Assembly: GCA_036186865.1 (NCBI GenBank)
Contig: AP025069.1
Coordinates: 3,646,561 to 3,710,560 of the forward strand
DNA length: 64,000 nucleotides
Origin: Eustoma russellianum
Taxonomy: Eukaryota; Streptophyta; Magnoliopsida; Gentianales; Gentianaceae
Direction: 5' to 3'
This document shows, one piece after another, positions 40,201 to 51,100 of this stretch. The position numbers and the translations under genes are program-made. Numbering within the stretch: the first letter of the stretch is position 1; each line of letters starts with the position of its first letter. A model generated the notes under the pieces. It had not been told where the DNA came from. It saw nothing but the letters and a program-made list of their open reading frames with translations, and searched no databases.

Positions 40201-42059
40201 CTTGGCACTTAAATGTGTATCATGTGTATAAGTGTTTGTGTGTGTTTATGTATATGCGTACATATATCCAAAATAAATGCATAATAATTGACTGCCCGTA
40301 TCTTGGGACACACTTCACACCAAATTAACAACATTATACTGTTAGATGAGAAAACTACCAGCATTTCAGAGATCGAGGACTACCTAATGGACCATGCAAA
40401 ATGACAAAACAGAAATTATTCAAGATGTATAAAAGGGAAATTAATACAGTTTTATTCTGGTCCAACCTCCTTTCTCCCAACCAAACACACTTGCACAGAC
40501 CACAAAAAAGAGGGAATACTACTAGCTGGTCGTTCCTCTTGAGTGTATGCTTCCATCAACTACTCCAGATTTTGGGGAGCACAGGATGGGTGTAGCAATG
40601 TTTAGATCAGGAGTTCATAAACCTCCCTTATGTCACAAAGAAAAATGCAGATACTGAGTTACTGACATGCTGCAATATTCCAAACTGCCTAGCATCTCAG
40701 AATAGGTAGAGACACTATAAAGCAAAATAACTGAATGTTCACAAAACCACTTGGGATTTTCTGTTTCAAAACTGAAAGCAAGTATAGACTGAAAAAGTAT
40801 CAGAGTACAAAGTAGATGTCAAATACAAAAAATCTAGAAAGTTGTCATCCACCAGCACTTGCAATAAGAAAAAGAAGACCTACCAATGTTTCGATAGCAA
40901 TAATTCAAAAAGGAAAGGAGGGGAGAAATACAGCAGTTGACAGGAACAATAGAAAGGAAGAACAGGAAAGGCAATTACTGGTTTGTGAAGAATAAGTATT
41001 CCACAGAAATGCTTAGGAAAAATGCGACCACAAGTTAAATAATCACCAAGTTTCAACCCTAAAAAGCTCTACATAGTTTATCGCAAAGCGGATTGGGTAG
41101 TGCATCAAAGTAATCAAAGAAAAAAGGTTCTTAAAAAAACAAACGGGTAATCATGATGACATGCTTACATGTTAACTTTTTCAAGCAAAGCACTTGAGAA
41201 CAAAAATACATTGTATGATAATAATAGAAGTCATAAGAGGAGTAAAAAATCAAATGCCTAGTGGAGTTCAAAGAGAAACGAACTAACCTCTTCTGGATGT
41301 GCAATTGCATAATCATACTGCTCTCTTGTGGCTTCATCTTTCAAAATCTGCATTAATAGGAGTTATAATTTCCACAAAAACAAAAAACGTAAAACATCCA
41401 GAAGAACTACTTTCTAATGAAAATACTCTCAGATTCATTTTGCTTCTGAAAACGACGACAAACCAGCTCAAAAAAGAATATTTAACCTTCCAAAATCCAC
41501 CGAAGGTCAATTTTCTATAACAAATAATACTCACAAAACGAACAAGTACACTTCATTAACAAAATTCTCCGGATGCTTCAAAATTAACAGAATAAAAAGA
41601 AAGCATATATCTTTACCTCATAAGCCTTGGCGATTTTCACGAATATCTTCCTCGACTCAGGGTCTGGATTCATGTCTGCATGACTGAATAGTAAAACAAA
41701 ACCAAGACAACAAAAAGGGAACAGAACGAAATTCAGCTTCAATTAAAGGAAAATCAGTTACGCGTCTATCAAAAGGATGATAAGCAGAACTCACTGTTCG
41801 AGCGACAGCTTATAATAAGCTTTATTGACCTCAGAAGAATTGGCATTTTGAGAAACCCTAAAGATTCAGAAGCAGCAATTAAATTGGTTAAAAATGACTA
41901 AATGGGAGAGTAATGCAAAAGATAAATCATACAGTACCCCAGGAGATTGTAGCAGTCGTCCTCATCGCAGTAAATTGAAAAGGAACGCGGGATCAGAAGG
42001 AAGACGGTAAGAACCGCGGCAGAGCGCCACCAGATCGCAGTGACTCCTGCTTGAGCCAT
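37216..42059 (-). CDS. DNAJC25: DNAJC25 / DnaJ-50-like ER membrane J protein, ten exons, HAD in place of HPD
   Basis: Coding exons on the minus strand: 41938-42059, 41795-41857, 41617-41683, 41288-41347, 40043-40093, 39851-39931, 39586-39698, 37922-38039, 37615-37744, 37216-37319. All introns are GT-AG and the 909 bases stay in frame (302 aa). Residues 8-30 form a signal or first membrane segment. The J domain (about 34-98) begins DEDDCYNLLGVSQNANSSEV and ends EILKDEATREQYDYAIAHPE. Membrane segments follow near 125-142 and 207-237. KKTPAYMNKLKALELERTGG, DLQIKGAEKPSVWGLLGIRF and YKVKRAPYSREDASYLTRI are family hallmarks; the end is basic (IRRR). Across the exon 2/3 junction the expected HPD reads H63-A64-D65, followed by M. 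HPD is needed to stimulate Hsp70 ATPase in canonical J proteins, so Hsp70 coupling may be lost. Intron 9 holds a family B repeat and intron 7 a family A repeat. Confidence 0.93.
37425..37535 (-). repeat. Family B repeat copy 7, inside the last intron of the J-protein gene
   Basis: Minus-strand tail: CAGTATATCATAACGACAGC complement, CTCGCTAGGGTCTAGGG, GATATAGAGTTTGCTTCC, AGTGAGACC. It lies wholly in the 295-bp intron between exons 37615-37744 and 37216-37319. Confidence 0.75.
38790..39062 (+). repeat. Family A SINE-like repeat, copy 6 (near full length), intronic
   Basis: Begins with CTCCATTTCTAATGGAGTCA and runs through GGACACACTCTTCTTGACTT, AATATGATGGAATAAAGC, ATGACTCACTAAATTG, TTTATTATGAGTCAT, GTGTTTCTAACACATGGGTA, GGTTGCGTACATCCGATCC to CAATGGGGCAATGTTGTTG. 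This is one of the two copies showing the 5' end. It lies in the 1546-bp intron between exons 39586-39698 and 37922-38039 of the J-protein gene, in antisense orientation to it. Confidence 0.85.
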
Positions 42060-42163
42060 CCGGCCTCGTGTCGTAAGTCAAAGGTCACACTCCAGAGATG
42101 CGTAGGAGAGGAGATGGAGAAGACCGGGAGTTTAACGGAATTACCTTTTACTCCTCCATCGAA

Positions 42164-42348
42164 TGGGTTGGGAACTCCTCACCTCCATTCTCCTCACCTC
42201 TTTTGTGACCACGCGACACGTGGCAGCAAGGAAAGGTGGTGAGGCTAGATGAGGGTCACATGCATCTAGCCTCACCACCCCTCCTTGGTGTCACGTGTCG
42301 TGCGGCCACGCATCACCGAACCCTCTTGCAGTGAGGGGATCCTATCCC
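42164..42348. mobile_element. Family C MITE, copy 1, upstream of the J-protein gene
   Basis: A 185-bp element with perfect 8-bp duplications ccatcgaa (42156-42163, 42349-42356). Its ends are inverted (TTGGGAACTCCTCACC against ATAGGATCCCCTCACT) and the middle forms a long hairpin around GGTGGTGAGGCTAGATG. Each arm carries an ACGT core: GACACGTGGCAGC left, TGTCACGTGTCG right, both like G-box/ABRE sites. It starts 105 bp upstream of the J-protein start codon. Non-coding. Confidence 0.88.
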
Positions 42349-42386
42349 CCATCGAACCGCTTTTAACCTTTTTCTTTATTATTACT

Positions 42387-42690
42387 TTTTCCCTATTTCC
42401 CGGCTTAGAGACTTCCGTATATGACAAGACATTAGATTCAAATGTACGAAATCATACTCATGTGTTAGAAATGCACAGAGATTTTTTTCGATAACCCATA
42501 ATAAAAATTTTTCCCTTTTTCTCTCACCTCATTGCCTTAGAGACTCCCGCATATGACAAGACATGAGATTCAAATGTACGCAATCATAGTCATGTGTTAA
42601 AAATACACACATAGATTGTTTTTCGATAACCCATAATAAAAATTGCGTCAAGCTGCACGAGTCATTTTGCTTTATTCCATTATATTTCAA
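42387..42690 (-). repeat. Family A repeat, copy 7, two partial copies in tandem
   Basis: Two head-to-tail partial copies, about 42387-42515 and 42525-42690. Each has CTTAGAGACTYCCG, ATATGACAAGACAT, GATTCAAATGTACG, CATGTGTTA and GATAACCCATAATAAAAATT. They share ATATGACAAGACAT in place of the family's usual TATGGCGAGGTATGG, so one arose by duplication of the other. Confidence 0.8.
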
Positions 42691-42699
42691 AATATAAAC

Positions 42700-43545
42700 A
42701 TACAAATTCGAGTTGGACTTGAGCAACTTAGTAGATTAAGGGAGACAAACTCGGGTATTGTTTTGACTAAGCGAGACAAACTCGGGTATTTTTTGACTTT
42801 ACTAACAAGCTTTATCGAGCAACTTGAATATATAATTTGAAAATAGTATTTACTTTGTCTAGTATTTAAATAGTATGATTCATTAAGTAATATGATTAAG
42901 TAGTTAATTATGAATTAGGATGTTAAATACATAATTTGTCTTGAGTAATCAGATGGTCTGATGTTAAATCCGGATTTCGAAGTGTTTGATATTGTTTAAA
43001 TAACTCGGACAGCTTCGTAATTATTTCAAGTTGAGTTTAAATATTTTATTTAACGACTTCGAACCAAATTTGAACGTGACTAATATTTAGATACATGACT
43101 AACATGATGGTTTACCTATGTGTCTCACATAATGATATATTTATACTTGATTTAGGAGAAAATACAAAGAAATACATGAGAAGAAAATGAAAAATGAAGG
43201 ATGATAAACGAGATTGAGATGGATAAGGTACGATTTTTGACATATATAGCCATAGCAAGTTATCCAGAAAAAGGCCATTATTCTTATTTACATATTACCA
43301 CATGTTACGTATGTTTATACATTATAAAATGCGTGTAAACAGTTGACTTGAAAGCGAATTTTGAGGATTCGAAATCGGGTTGTTTAAATATTCAAACCTT
43401 GAAAATATATTTGAAAATCCATAAAAGAAGTTGAACAGTTGAAAGAAGGAAAAGAAAAACTGAAAGGTGTTCGCTTCCGATCAAAGTGCAGTAATAGTAA
43501 TTCTCGCCGGATGAGATCACAGGCAAAAAAAAAAAGGCTAAAAAC
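42700..43545. other. No gene seen
   Basis: AT-rich intergenic DNA. A short duplication of GCGAGACAAACTCGGGTATT occurs at 42737-42793. No exon, RNA or TE boundary was recognised. Confidence 0.5.
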
Positions 43546-43655
43546 GAGGTCTCCTATCATAACCCGCTATGTGTTAAAATTAGTAAGGGATTGAAAAAAA
43601 AAATTTAGTAAATGACTTTTTTTAACACGTGGCGGGTTAATTGGCCTCCTTTTTT
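43546..43655. repeat. Short fold-back element with an ACACGTGG-type box
   Basis: Left arm ATAACCCGCTATGTGTTAAA and right arm TTTAACACGTGGCGGGTTAA are inverted copies around an A-rich loop, about 105 bp overall. The left edge GAGGTCTCCTATCAT resembles GAGGCCTCCAATCAT just upstream of the GRF gene at 21438. Confidence 0.6.
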
Positions 43656-43850
43656 GCCTGCTGTGATCTCATTCGAATTCCCGCTGCCATCCGAGTGCTC
43701 ACCTCCATCATATCCGTAACCGTCCCTCATCGGACGCCCTATCACGACGCTGTTGCCGGCCAGCAACACGCCAGGATGGTAAACAACGACCACATCGAAA
43801 CTACTGTCGAAGAAGTGGATCAAATCCATCGCAGTGTAAATGTGAATTAG
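43641..43850 (+). other. Unassigned 69-codon open frame
   Basis: A small frame following the fold-back's ACACGTGG arm. It has relatively high GC for the surroundings and reads MASFFACCDLIRIPAAIR followed by LTSIISVTVPHRTPY and an acidic end. I recognise no family. It could be a relic first exon next to a promoter-like element, or chance. Confidence 0.2.
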
Positions 43851-43919
43851 TAATTGTAAAGAAAGATTTTGGCAACTGAAAGTCTGCATCTCTCTATTCA
43901 ATTGTACCAATTTATACTA

Positions 43920-44505
43920 AATACAATTGACATGTGATGCTAATCTATTTTTTAAATTATAGCTCAAAGGGTAGATTCAAATCCTATCATATATATGATT
44001 TATGTACATGATAAAATAATATCCAATAGGAAAAATTTGATTAAATAACAAGTATATTGAACTATATTATCCTAATGAATTGTAGAGTACATGATTATTT
44101 AATTATTTATGAAAGCTTAATTTACCCAGAAAAAGGTATGGTTAATAAAAATTAATATTATCGAACACAGGTAAAAGTGACATCGACCAATATATACAAA
44201 CAAATATCATGATTTTCATTTTCAAATGCCGTTTTATTTAAACGTAACTGATACAGATTATGATCTGCGGAATAATCTTCAGTTATATAATCTTAAGTAA
44301 AATTCTCATGAAGATATTAATAAAAATCAATCATGAAAAGGTATAATTCTTATTTACAAATAAAAACTAAGGATTGTGAATATTTGTTTTACACACGTAT
44401 GAAAGTTATAAAAATGGGATGCACCTCTCTTATATCCCAATATATAATCGAAGGATTTTAATGCTTGTTATCGCATTGCACTGAAAGAAATATACGGTCT
44501 AATAT
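43920..44505. other. No gene seen
   Basis: Strongly AT-rich spacer with no recognised feature. Confidence 0.5.
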
Positions 44506-44513
44506 TTTGTGTA

Positions 44514-44816
44514 TAGATCTGTTCAACTAATCGAACAATTCGCGAACTGTTCGAGTTTGGTTCGGTTTGGTTCATATTCGTTTGGTAATTGTCTGTAAAC
44601 GAGCCGAATTCGAACAGCTGTTTGAGTTTGTTTATTAAAACGAACCAAACTATTAGCGAACTGTTCGGTTCATTTAAACAGTTATAGTGTTATTGAGCCG
44701 AACTCAAACTAATTTTAAAGTTCGTTTAGATAAACGAACCGAACCGAACTATTTGTTTAGCTTAACGAGTCTGAATTCGAAAAACTAGAATTCAGTTCGA
44801 TTCGTCAATATCTCTA
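44514..44816. mobile_element. Family D MITE, copy 3 (hAT-like)
   Basis: A 303-bp element of GAACTGTTCGAGTTTGG, AACGAACCAAAC and TTTAGATAAACGAACC words. It is flanked by tttgtgta (44506-44513) and gttgtgta (44817-44824), 7 of 8 identical. Related to 17984-18309 and 18865-19159. Confidence 0.7.
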
Positions 44817-45240
44817 GTTGTGTACGCGAAATGTTAAACATAGATGCGTCATTCAATCAGTTGATTAACATATCATTCTTTTATTTCTCTTCTAAATGCT
44901 TATGAAGCTGACCAACACTATTATATTTCTTACAAAAAAAATTGAGGGAATCGAACTCGAGACTCGAGATAAATGATACTCAACCGCAAGACCTAAAGGG
45001 GTGTGTGTGTATATATATGTTGTATAAAACAAAAGATATTGTGACTTGAATTTGAAGAGAATAGGATAAGGTTGATAGGAAGAAGGAGAAAGTTGATCGA
45101 AAGAAAAACGAACAAAGTGAGAAAATAGTTGGAATAAATGAGGTTTTCGGTGCAATAGCCTGCTGCGTTTGTATAAAGTTTAAAAAGAGACCGAATCGTT
45201 TCAAGATCTGATGTATGCATCTTACCTTACCTTTTTTTTT

Positions 45241-45478
45241 ATGTTGGAGGCTGTTCTCGTTTTGTTTCCACCTCCAATGGAGTCAAGGACACACTCTTTC
45301 TTGACTTTGAAATATGATGAAATAAAGCGAAATGATTCACTAAATTGGTTGCGCTTCTTATAATGTGAAGTAACAGTTGATCGATACAGTTTGACGTAAT
45401 TTTCATTATGGGTCATCAAAAAACAACTTCCGTGTGTTAAACACATAAGTATGGTTGAGTACATTCCGTCCCTCCACA
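45241..45478 (+). repeat. Family A SINE-like repeat, copy 8 (5' complete, 3' cut)
   Basis: Begins ATGTTGGAGGCTGTTCTCG with CCACCTCCAATGGAGTCAAG, then GACACACTCTTTCTTGACTT, AAATATGATGAAATAAAGCG, CACTAAATTGGTTGCGC, GATCGATACAGTTTGACG and TTTTCATTATGGGTCATC. It stops after CATTCCGTCCCTCCA, lacking the CGGGAG...TTGTTG tail. It preserves the fullest 5' end of the family in this window. Confidence 0.8.
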
Positions 45479-45479
45479 T

Positions 45480-45967
45480 AAATCAAACAACACTATAATC
45501 GTAAATAATGGTTGTAATCGCCGAACCTGTTTATTGAAATTGTATGAAATGATGTTTGTTTTTGTCTTATTATCTTTTCGAAATAATTGGAATCCCATGT
45601 CAGCATTTGTATGTTCTGATGAAATTTAATTGGTCAGATCTCTGACCTCCAACGATTGATTGGCCATTGAAGAGCAAGATGAAAGCTACATTGATGACAT
45701 GATCTGCCAAATCCAATCAACCACATACATTAGGAGAATAGAGATACGGGCTAGACCATAGTATACAGTCCGATTGGATTAAAAGGTTGTAAGTCTAGTT
45801 TACAATCAGTATTTTGTGTGAGTTGTCTGATAAAAAGTCTCATTAATCTAGAAATGATAAACTCTTGATTTATCTCATATATATAAAACTTTTGGGGAGT
45901 AAGACGATTTAATCCTTCTCCATCTTTCACTTTCTTTCATTTCTATTAAGGGCACTGAACAAAATGG
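45480..45967. other. No gene seen
   Basis: Intergenic spacer. No open frame of note, no repeats recognised. Confidence 0.5.
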
Positions 45968-46151
45968 TTTGGGATTTCCTAAGCCCATTTTCTTCACTCA
46001 CTTTGTAACCATGCGACACGTGGCAGCAAAGAGGGGTGGTGAGGCTAGATGCATGCGACCCTCATCTAGCCTTACCACTCCCCTTGCTGCCACGTGTCGC
46101 GCGGTCACGCGTCACCGCATCCCATTTGCGATGAGGGGATTCTATCCCAAA
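45968..46151. mobile_element. Family C MITE, copy 2
   Basis: 184 bp, flanked by caaaatgg (45960-45967) and caaaattg (46152-46159), one mismatch. The ends TTTGGGAT are inverted. The arms hold GCGACACGTGGCAGCAA and TTGCTGCCACGTGTCGCGC, an almost perfect hairpin with G-box cores. Confidence 0.85.
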
Positions 46152-46159
46152 CAAAATTG

Positions 46160-47772
46160 TCATTTTCCTTGAACTTCAACATGATTCCAAGGCTAGTTAG
46201 CCTAGCTACCTATTCTTGAATTATTTTCTAGTTCTCATCAAAGGTCTTGAAGACTCCACAACGTTTTTATTTGCAATAATGGTATGAGCCAAAAGCCTTC
46301 AGTTGGTGACAAAGACAATAACAAAAATTTAACAAAACTCTGTAATACGTCTGATATAATTGGAAAAAAAACATTATAATATATTATGAGACGTAGAAAT
46401 AGTTTTATGCATTTTATGTCAAAGTATCAAATTATAATTGGTGGGATTTGGCGAAGGTTTTGTATGTTTGATTTTCTCAACCAAAGCCCACAAACTCAAA
46501 GTGATTGAAATTATTATAAGAGCCATTTCGGTTCAAATTCAACTTTTCTTTTGTTAGCAAATAGCAATTAATCTTCTATTTTGCTTGTTTTATTGCATGA
46601 CAAAGGGTAAAAGTCTACAAATTACAACTTACATAATATGATCAACTTGTATAGCGTTGATCACAAGGTGTCTACACTTTGACCACCCACGTCACAAAAT
46701 ATTATTTATTACTATGAATATAGCTGTCAACACAAAATATACGAGAACGATATAAGTCAACCACTCATCAAACATGATATAAATTTTATGTCAACTTCAA
46801 TATCTCAATCTATTCTAATGTTGCTCCAAGTGGTTCATATCGACTTTAGCTTTTAGGATTATGCTTGTGTGGGTTGCATTATTGGCTAGGACGATATTTT
46901 GAATGTAATTCTAACAATGAAGATATTATCAATTTTTATACATGATATATGATATAAAATTACATCGATCTCATGTTACCTCAATACAGGGTGGGTAAAT
47001 CTCTATTTGAAACCCTTTCCATGATTTGTCTTCTGGATGTATTAGAGAACCCATGTGTAACTAGACAACAAGTTTGAATCCAAAAATATATAACAAATGG
47101 GATTTGTCCAACCGATTTCAAGCTTGACGCCGGTTTGGGACGAACGGCGTCACTGTGGTCAACTGAATCGGAATTTTCGTCCTTGCTGGCTCAAAAGGAT
47201 TAATGATTGTTGACATTTAACTCTTGGACCATACTTGTATATCATGACACAATCTTTCTTCTTTTCAATTAGGGATATTTTTGGGTCCTTATATTTCACT
47301 CTTTTGAATAGGTCAACATCCTCACTTGACCCCACGAAGGGACCGTGATGCTCATAACGTCTCCGATTTGGTCTCTTTGCTAGTCGGCTTTGATACCATA
47401 ATTTAACGACTCATATTTGTCTAGTCTGTTTCAGACTTGGTGCCTGTTTGAGCCCGACAATGTTACTATGTGCAAGCAGTACTGAATATCAACATAATCG
47501 AATTTTTCGTCCTCACTGGTCTAAAAAGGATTAAGCATTGTTGATATTCAACACTTAAACCATACTTTTAAATTATGCTACTACCTCTCTTCTCTTCAAT
47601 ATGAGCTTTTTTTTTTTTTTTAAATTCTTTACAACAATGTTCAAAAACTTTACTGTCATCAAAATTTAACAAATTATATAATAAACTTACTAATTTGGAG
47701 CTTCTCAAGAGCAAAAACTTAATAATTTGGCGATCTTAAGATATCACGCAATTCCCAATGAACGATCCTTTT
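46160..47772. other. Gene-free stretch with a diverged tandem duplication
   Basis: About 1.6 kb without genes. Two diverged copies of a roughly 180-bp unit lie at about 47105-47280 and 47430-47605. Both contain TCAACTGAATCGGAATTTTCGT-like then TCGTCCTYRCTGG, AAAAGGATTAA, TTGTTGA, TTYAACWCTT and CCATACTT segments. Origin unknown. Confidence 0.5.
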
Positions 47773-47950
47773 GAGGGATATGATCCCCTCACATCAAAGG
47801 GATGCGGTGACGCGTGACCGCGCAACACGTGGCAGCAAGGAGAGGTGGTGATGCTAGATGCAGATGACCCTCATCTAACCTCACCACCCCTTTACTGCAC
47901 GTGTCCCGTGGTCACAAAGAACGTAAAGAAAGTGGGGGTGAATAGATCTC
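47773..47950. mobile_element. Family C MITE, copy 3, split by a Copia insertion
   Basis: Reads in the opposite orientation to copies 1 and 2: AGGGATATGATCCCCTCAC, GCGCAACACGTGGCAGCAAG, a hairpin middle, TGCACGTGTCCCGTGGTCAC, then AAAGTGGGGGTGAATAGATCTC. The expected last few bases (AACCCT) lie at 52006-52011, beyond the second Copia element, which inserted at ATCTC. Confidence 0.8.
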
Positions 47951-48138
47951 TGAAGAATTGTATCGTATATTGACTGATAAACTCATTGTACAAACGTGTA
48001 CATATACAAAAGGAGGAATAACAAATCCTACTACAATCAAGGAGATAGACTTCTAGAGATAAAACTCTATCTACAATGCTAACTTATCTACAAGGAGCCT
48101 AACCGAAATATCTGCTGGATAATACAAGTATCGTAATA
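47951..48138 (-). repeat. 3' LTR of the young Copia element
   Basis: 188 bp, identical base for base to 51813-52000. On the element strand it begins TATTACGATACTTG and ends CAATTCTTCA, so it has TA...CA ends in place of the usual TG...CA. Confidence 0.95.
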
Positions 48139-48149
48139 CTCCCCCTCAA
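48139..48149 (-). other. Polypurine tract overlapping the pol stop codon
   Basis: The element strand reads TTGAGGGGGAG directly before the 3' LTR. Its TGA is the pol stop codon, so the coding region ends inside the tract. Confidence 0.85.
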
Positions 48150-51100
48150 GTTGGAGCATGAATATTTACAATGCCCAACTTGCGCAGAAACTGGGTAAAA
48201 AACGCAGGACCCAAGGCTTTAGTAAATCCATCCGCCAACTGCAGAGAACCCGAAATCTTTGTCGGCAAAATTGAACCAGCCAAAAAATGATGACGAACAA
48301 AATGACAGTCAATTGCAATATGTTTTGTGCGCTCATGGAAAACGGGATTGGCAACAATGTGTAACGCAGCTTGATTGTCACAATGAAGAACAACAGGATC
48401 AGAAACCGAAACACCAAGATCAGTTAAAAGACGACGTAACCAAACAATTTCACTAGCGGCATAAGCCATGGCACGATATTCTGCTTCAGCAGAAGAGCGA
48501 GAAACGACAGACTGCTTCTTAGAACGCCAAGAGATCGGAGCGGAACCAAGAAATATCAAATAACCAGTGGTAGACCGACGAGTAGTGGGGCAACCAGCCC
48601 AATCCGCATCACAGTAAGCACGAAGACATAACGAAGAATCAGTAGGAAAGAAAAGACCTTGACCAGGAGCACGTTTGAGGTATCGAACCAAATGAAAGAC
48701 TGCATCGAGATGGCACTTACGAGGTGCATGCATAAATTGGCTAAGCATATTAACAGCAAAACAAATGTCAGGACGCGTAACAGTGAGATAAAGTAAACGC
48801 CCAACAATACGCCGATAAAAGGATGGATCGGCCAGGACAGGGTCCGTCTCAGAAAAATGACAATTTTGATCCATAGGAGTACTCGTAGGACGACAACCAA
48901 GAAGCCCACATTCCTTGAGTATATCAAGAACATACTTACGCTGATTCAGAACCATACCAGAGGGAGAACGAGCAACTTCAATACCTAGAAAGTATTTCAG
49001 GGGTCCAAGATTTTTGATCTTGAACTGATGATGTAAATAAGCTTTCAAGGCAGTGATACGAGGAAGATCGTTACCAGTGACAATAACATCATCAACATAA
49101 ATTAAAACAGCAACAAATGAAGAACCAATAGATAAGACGAATAACGATGCGTCGGCGTTAGATTGCTTGTATCCAAGAGCAGTAATAGAAGCAGTAAATT
49201 TTGCATACCAATTTCGCGATGCTTGACGCAAACCATACAAAGATTTACGCAACTTAAAAACAACATTATGCTCCCCCTGACGAGAAAAGCCGGGCGGAAC
49301 ACGCATGTAAACATCCTCTGTAAGATCACCATGCAAAAACGCATTATTAACATCTAACTGATGAACATGCCAACCACGAACCATAGCAAGCGCTAAAAGA
49401 CAACGAACAGTAACCAACTTAGCCACCGGTGCAAAAGTTTCATGAAAGTCAACACCCTCAACTTGAGTATACCCACGAGCAACCAAACGTGCCTTATAAC
49501 GCTCAACCGTACCATCCGGGTTATACTTAATTTTATAGACCCATTTAGAGCCAATAGTGCGCTTGCCAGGGGGTAAAGGAACAACTGACCATGTATGATT
49601 CGCTTCAAGAGCAGAGATTTCCCGTTGCATGGCCTCACGCCAATGAGCATGCTTAACCGCCTGACTAAAAGTAACTGGCTCATCCTCAGCGGTGATGGCC
49701 GTAACAAAACCATAATAAGAACGGGATAAACGGGCATATGACAAAAAACTGGATAAAGGAAATACCGTAGAGTTGGCTGTGGGAGCAGGATCAGCCGCCG
49801 ATGGTACAAGCGATGGGGGTAAAGCAACGTCAAAATCCGTGAGGCGACGAGATAACTGACGAGAACGCAAACTGCGCGTAGAATGGAACGGAACAATAGA
49901 ACCAGAAGCAGACTCAGAAGGGGCCAAAACCGGATCAGCTGAGGCTGGAATAGCCTCAGCCGAAGGCAACAAAGCCTCAGCCGAAGGCAACAATTCAGCC
50001 GAAGGCAACAATGCATCAACTGCATGAATTGGAGCATCAGGGGGCACAACCGAAGCATGCATGGGGACGGCTGGACCAGGTGGGACCTCCCCAGCAGGCT
50101 GCACTACAGAATCCCAAGAGGCGAACTGAAGGCCAGGAACCGAATTAGAAGAAACACGAGGTAAGGGTTGGACAGCAAAAGGAAAATGTGACTCATAAAA
50201 TGACACATCGCGACTAACATAAACCCTTTTACTAGACAAGTCATAAACTTTATAACCCTTTTGAGAATGTGGGTAACCAAGAAACACGTCCGGTGCAGAA
50301 CGGGGGGCAAACTTATCATGAGAACCATGGTAAGTGTAACCATAGCATAAACAACCAAAAACTCGAAGATGTGAATAAACAGGAGCAACCCCCATTAGAA
50401 GTTCATATGGTGTTTTATTTTGAAGGAAGGTAACAGGCATACGATTAATAAGATAAACTGCAGTGAGAATACATTCTCCCCAGAACATAATAGGCAAGTT
50501 GGCATGAAACCTAAGAGCACGTGCGACTTCCAAAATATGACGATGTTTACGCTCAGCAACCCCGTTTTGCTGCGGAGTGTAAACACAAGATGTCTGGACT
50601 TCTATACCATTATCATGATAATAAGAAAGTAAAGTAGCATGTGAAAATTCCAAACCATTATCACTGCGAACACACTTGACAGTAGTATGAAATTGCGTAC
50701 GAACCCATTTCAAGAAATGTAACAAATAGCGGCTAGTCTCAGATTTAGACTTCATCAAATAGACCCAAGTAGTACGAGTGTAATCATCAACAATGGTTAA
50801 GAAATAATGTGCACCCGACAAACTAGGAGTTTTATAAGGCCCCCAAATATCGCAATGAATGAGATCAAAAGATTTGACAGTAGTGCTTTTACTAAGAGGA
50901 AACGGCAAACGAGTTTGTTTGGCACGATTACAAGCATCACAAAAAATATCTTTATTAGAAACAACAACGGAAGGAAGAAAACGGAATTTGGAAATAGGAA
51001 GATGACCCATTCTATTATGCCAGATGGAATCATTACACTTTATTGCTGCGAAACTCCTACTAGCCGAATGCTGTAGCAGTTGATACAAACCATCGTGCTG

